Shown here piece after piece: positions 60,087 through 64,000 of a stretch of 64,000 bases of DNA. The notes under the pieces are model-generated. The model worked only from the letters and a program-made list of their open reading frames with translations, did not search any database and was not told the DNA's origin. The position numbers and the translations under genes are program-made. Each line of letters begins with the position of its first letter. Position 1 is the first letter of the stretch. The DNA comes from Eriocheir sinensis (lineage: Eukaryota; Arthropoda; Malacostraca; Decapoda; Varunidae): contig NC_066520.1 of the NCBI RefSeq assembly GCF_024679095.1, positions 14,712,209 through 14,776,208 on the forward strand, in the 5' to 3' direction.

Positions 60087-60229
60087 ACAAGTGCTTCACA
60101 CAGACTGACACCCCCGCTACGAGTGTCTTAAGAGAGTCAGGTCAAAGTGAATTACGACAGATATATTGCCAACTGACCTCCCCTCCCTCCCCTCTCTTAC
60201 TCCTCCTCCCCTCGCTTCCACCTCTCCTG

Positions 60230-60333
60230 TAAGGGAAAACACAAAGGAAAGTAAAAAGTAGTAGTAGTAGTAGTGGTAGTAGTGGTAGTAGTAGTAATAG
60301 TAGTAGTAGCAGTAGAAGTAGCAGTAGTAGTAC

Positions 60334-60369
<36 letters not shown>

Positions 60370-60671
60370 AATAAAGGAAAAAATAAGAATGACAATAACA
60401 AGCAGTGGATAGTAAATGGATAGGGTTAACGGAAAGAATAGGAAGAGAAGGACGAGGAGGAGGAACTGAAGGAAAAAGAGAAAGGAGAAGAGAAGAAAAA
60501 GAATAGGATTATGAGTGGGAAGAAAAGAAGTATAATGAAGAAAAACAAGAACAACAACAACAATAACAACAACAACAACAAGAAAAAATAAAAAGAAGAA
60601 AAGAAAAGGATGATAACGATAAAGGAGGAGGAAACCAATGAGGAGAGAGGGAGGTTATGGTAAAGAAGTAA

Positions 60672-60725
<54 letters not shown>

Positions 60726-60770
60726 CTACAACAACAACAACAACAAGAGCAATAAGACGATCTGGAGGAT
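60230..60770. repeat. (AGT)n and (AAC)n arrays
   Basis: AGT triplets with variants at 60258-60369; A/G-rich DNA; AAC triplets at about 60545-60582 and 60672-60746. Confidence 0.95.
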
Positions 60771-61096
60771 GGGTTAAAAAAAATCGTTTAAAATTTAACC
60801 CATGAGGAACAAAGATAATAATTATATGACATCTTGCTTATAAGAACACGGCTGCTGATGCTCTTTTTTTTTTCTTATCATTTTGTTCTATTTTCTCGTT
60901 AGGTATCTCTGTACCAATTGCATATTCATTTTCTAATCTATTATTACTTTTTATCATTACTATCATTATCATTACTTCTGTTATCGTTATTTCTAGTGTC
61001 ATTATTACTATTGCTATCATCGTAATTATTTTTTTTATTGGTTCTCCTCCTCCCGGAATTGTCCTCTCTTTCGGCCACTCCTCTGAACTCTTTTCT
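60771..61096. other. AT-rich spacer with imperfect ATT/ATC triplets
   Basis: Imperfect TATCATTAC/ATT units at 60940-61035. Two opposing minus frames are Ile/Asn-rich artefacts. Confidence 0.7.
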
Positions 61097-61177
61097 ATGG
61101 GGGCAGCGATTAGCGTTTTTTTCATTATTGTCTCCTTTTGTTTGCCCTTGAACTAAATAAATATAATAAAAAAAAAT
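61097..61177 (+). mobile_element. A-tailed interspersed repeat, family C, copy 4
   Basis: ATGGGGGCAGCGATTAGCG, T-rich middle, TTTGCCCTTGAACTAAATAA and an A run. The middle GCCCTTGA matches the family-C core. Confidence 0.5.
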
Positions 61178-61795
61178 TGGTGTTATCATCGTTATCTTTT
61201 TCAGTAGTATTTTAACTTTTTTCGTTGTTTATGTTAATGTTAAAGTTGCTGTGATCGATTTCTGCAACTTCCAAAACCTTTAGTCGGAGCTCCATTGCAA
61301 AATAAGTAGGAAATAATAACATCGGAACAATGGCCTTCAATACACCCCTTTTTGGAGCGGCTGAGGTGAGCAAAATACCAGGTAAGAAAAAACTGGCTTC
61401 TTGCAGACGACTTTTTTTTTTCTCCCACAAATGAACACTTCCCTTCACTTTATTATACTATGTACCAGATACTCTCGAGCGTCTGTCAAGATTGCTGCGT
61501 ACCGACAAAAGGTGTGAGAGGTATTAAACTCAAAAATCAAATTGTCTTCGAGTCAGAGGAGGGAAGAGGAGTGCAAGAGACGAAGTGCTACACAGATTGC
61601 TCCGCCGTTACCAATCTTCATCTTCGCAACAAACGGCTTCCACACCACGCAATCAAGATAAAAATTTATAAAGCGTCCTTCACTGAACTATTAATCACCT
61701 ATTAGTTTTTGTCCAGGAAACTAGAAAACACGTAAAAGAGAATAATATTAGTTTGGGATCGATTTTCCGAGTTCAGTGGATGTTTCTTTCTATAT
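61178..61795. other. spacer, no gene supported
   Basis: Ordinary DNA. Short frames on both strands (minus 61212-61448, plus 61460-61705) have balanced composition but no recognised domain. Confidence 0.5.
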
Positions 61796-61890
61796 GAAGA
61801 TAAGAACATAAGAACATAAGGAGTCTGCAAGAGGCCGGTTAAGCAGGAAAACCCTCTTAATAATCCGGCATCTGCTTCCCGCCAGCCACA
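61796..61890 (-). mobile_element. LINE 3'-tail-like fragment
   Basis: GATAAGAACATAAGAACATA is an octanucleotide tandem (ACATAAGA) followed by AGGAGTCTGCAAGAGGCCGG. Octamer tails are typical of CR1/L2 3' ends, and similar sequence is, from memory, frequent in arthropod genomes. The minus orientation is inferred from the tail position. Confidence 0.4.
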
Positions 61891-62125
61891 GGGGGGGAGG
61901 GGAGGAAACAGGGGCGGGGGGGGGAGCCGGGTAGCAACTTGAGGTGGGAGGTGGGGGGGGGGGGGCGATCAGCGGGTAGCATGATGTGGATATAATGCAC
62001 AGGAATATATTATCTACGCTGATTATCTTGTACTGCAAACTTATGTAAAATAAAACATGTCGCAAATGAATTATATTACCGATTGTTTCCCTTAAGTGTC
62101 ATGTAACGCCTCTGGGTGATTCTTA
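61891..62125. other. G-run-rich and AT-rich spacer
   Basis: Several G-runs (up to about 13) at 61891-61966, then AT-rich DNA. Confidence 0.7.
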
Positions 62126-62190
62126 TAGCAAAGGAGACAGCTCAAGGACAAAAAACAAACAAAAAAAAACTCGCTAGGCGTTGCTCCAAT
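62126..62190 (-). mobile_element. A-tailed interspersed repeat, family C, copy 5 (inverted)
   Basis: On the minus strand: TTGGAGCAACGCCTAGCGAG, T-runs, TGTCCTTGAGCTGTCTCCTT, GCTATAAG. This is probably the best-preserved core of the family, though the A tail is lost. Confidence 0.6.
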
Positions 62191-62229
62191 ACAAAAAAAA
62201 ATAGAACGATTGGCCGGAAGAGAGGTCAG

Positions 62230-62460
62230 TTTCGGAAGCAGAGTTTTGTGGTATGACAGGAACAAAAAGCAAAACCAGTGCATCAATATTATGTTATATG
62301 CAGGTGACGCAAAACCGGACGACATAATTATATAGTATAGCCAAGGTGTTTCGGAAGCAGAGTTTTGTGGTATGACAGGAACAAAAAACAAAACCAATGC
62401 ATTAATGTTTTGTTATATGCAGGTGACGCAAAACCGGACGGCATATATAGTATAGCCTAG
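62230..62460. repeat. 119-bp tandem duplication
   Basis: TTTCGGAAGCAGAGTTTTGT starts at 62230 and 62349. The copies are about 93 percent alike by eye and share GTTATATGCAGGTGACGC and CAAAACCGGACG. Confidence 0.93.
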
Positions 62461-62599
62461 GATTTGACAACTATTACTTCGCCTTAAGAAACTAATAATT
62501 ACTAAAAGCGACGAAGATAAATCCAGACATATTACTCTCTCGAATGCCCCAAAATTATCATCAGTGCAAGGCCACCACCAAACACCAGCTGCCACTACT

Positions 62600-63300
62600 C
62601 TTTCATACTTGCAATCTGTTTATAGTGAACATTTTCCGTTATCGATCACATACTTCAACATATTTTTCACATATTTTTCACATACTTTTTCCATACTTTT
62701 CCCATACTTTTCACACACTTTTCCCATACTTTTCACACACTTTTCCCATACTTTTCACACACTTTTCCCATACTTTTCACATACTTTTCACATGCTTTTC
62801 ACATACTTTTCACGTAATTATCACATACTTTCCACATACTTTTTACATACTTTTCACATACTTTTCACACACTTTCCACATACTTATCACATACTTTTCA
62901 CGTACATTTACATACTTTCCACATACTTTTCACATACTTTTCACGTACATTAACATACTTTCCACATACTTTTCACATACTTTTCACACACTTTCCACAT
63001 ACTTTTCACATAATTTTACATACTTCCCACATACTTTTCACATACTTTCCACACACTTTTTACATACTTTTCACACACTTTTCACATACTTTCCACATAC
63101 TTTTCACGTACTTTTCACATACTTTTCACCTACTTTCCACATACTTTCCACATACTTTTCACATACTTTTCACGTACTTTTCACGTACTTTTCACATACT
63201 TTTCACGTACTTTCCACATCCTTTCCACATACTTTTCAGATACACTTTCATATTTGCAATCTGTTTATAGTGATCATTTTCCCGTTTTCAATCACATCAT
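62600..63300. repeat. 11-bp array (ACTTTTCACAT)n between direct repeats
   Basis: About 52 units of ACTTTTCACAT and variants (ACTTTCCACAT, ACACTTTTCCC, ACGTACTTTTC) fill 62655-63240. The array is flanked by two copies of a roughly 50-bp sequence: TTTCATACTTGCAATCTGTT at 62601 and TTTCATATTTGCAATCTGTT at 63247. Both continue TATAGTGA.CATTTTCC..TCACAT. Plus frames through the array (His/Phe/Thr/Ser-rich) are artefacts. Confidence 0.95.
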
Positions 63301-63398
63301 TAAGTCAGAGGATCAAAATTGCTTCAGCCGAATCCAACTGACGAGTAAATTTCATGCATTCTGACGACTTGTTTAATATCTGCTTGTCTTGTTTGCTT
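63301..63398. other. short spacer
   Basis: Ordinary sequence, nothing recognised. Confidence 0.5.
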
Positions 63399-63402
63399 GA
63401 TC

Positions 63403-63465
<63 letters not shown>

Positions 63466-63508
63466 TGCTTGTTTGTTTGTGAGCCTGTATGTTTATTTTC
63501 CGTTTATT

Positions 63509-63562
<54 letters not shown>
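63399..63562. repeat. two (GT)n arrays
   Basis: (GT)n at about 63407-63463 and 63510-63562, 46 bp apart, same orientation. Confidence 0.97.
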
Positions 63563-63564
<2 letters not shown>

Positions 63565-63773
63565 TGTATGTCTGTCTGTAAAACTCTCAGAAATCGTAAC
63601 CTCCACTAGTGCAAAATAAAATAAAAAAAATAAAAAAACAGGCAAACAGGAGCAAATGGCGGACAAAACAAGGTAACAAAAAGGTCCAGAAAAAGTAGCC
63701 CCGCCAAACACGCGTAGCGAATCAAAAATATCTTGTGCTACCTTATCACCGGATGCAAGTATAAGTTTCGTTC

Positions 63774-63918
<145 letters not shown>

Positions 63919-64000
63919 ATAGATATACTTATAAAGTAATATATAAAAACAAGACAGACATCAAAAGACAAGAGAAAGAGACAAAAGGGGGCAGGGGATC

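Overview
The window looks like intergenic DNA from an animal nuclear genome, most likely a decapod crustacean (shrimp, crab or lobster). Three things point there: very many long uninterrupted (AG)n, (AC)n and (GGA)n microsatellites, CR1-type LINE remains, and short A-tailed interspersed repeats of a kind I associate with decapods. The assignment is inference. I found no host protein-coding gene I could defend, no rRNA and no intact tRNA. Nearly all long open frames are translations of microsatellites or minisatellites.

Layout. 1-12.5 kb: pyrimidine- or purine-skewed low-complexity DNA with (GT), (CT), (AG), (GGT) and (CAT) arrays, one copy of a 223-bp inverted-repeat element (3916-4138), a perfect 116-bp direct repeat (9653/10132) and a tRNA-like SINE head near 11.9 kb. 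12.55-16.91 kb: the only recognisable coding entity, a minus-strand CR1-like non-LTR retrotransposon. ORF1 carries a CxxC zinc motif, octapeptide repeats and an SGNH esterase; ORF2 carries an APE endonuclease and a reverse transcriptase. Both are broken by stops and small indels. 17-33 kb: SSR-rich DNA with several locally tandem 77-221-bp duplications and a dimeric repeat loaded with TGACCTTGA motifs (32.6 kb). 33.5-35.9 kb: a satellite of about 150 bp. 37.27-38.77 kb: a perfectly phased 20-bp satellite. 39-51 kb: minisatellites, two more mobile-element families (one nested inside another at 41.5-41.86 kb) and a GC-rich island at 50.5-51.25 kb. 51-64 kb: more minisatellites, a third copy of the inverted-repeat element (58.78-59.10 kb), an 11-bp array flanked by direct repeats (62.6-63.3 kb), and compound (GT)/(CT) arrays at the right end.

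Between the repeats lie short non-repetitive islands (about 6.72-6.91, 20.55-20.96, 27.27-27.35, 30.91-31.01, 44.27-44.42, 45.23-45.48, 50.5-51.25, 53.6-53.8 and 58.14-58.40 kb). Several contain CAGGTG/CACCTG E-boxes, CCAAT boxes or TAAT cores. These are the best candidates for host cis-regulatory DNA, but only conservation or chromatin data could show it. The genes do not form a pathway; the only functional unit is the LINE, whose ORF1 and ORF2 products would normally act together in target-primed reverse transcription.
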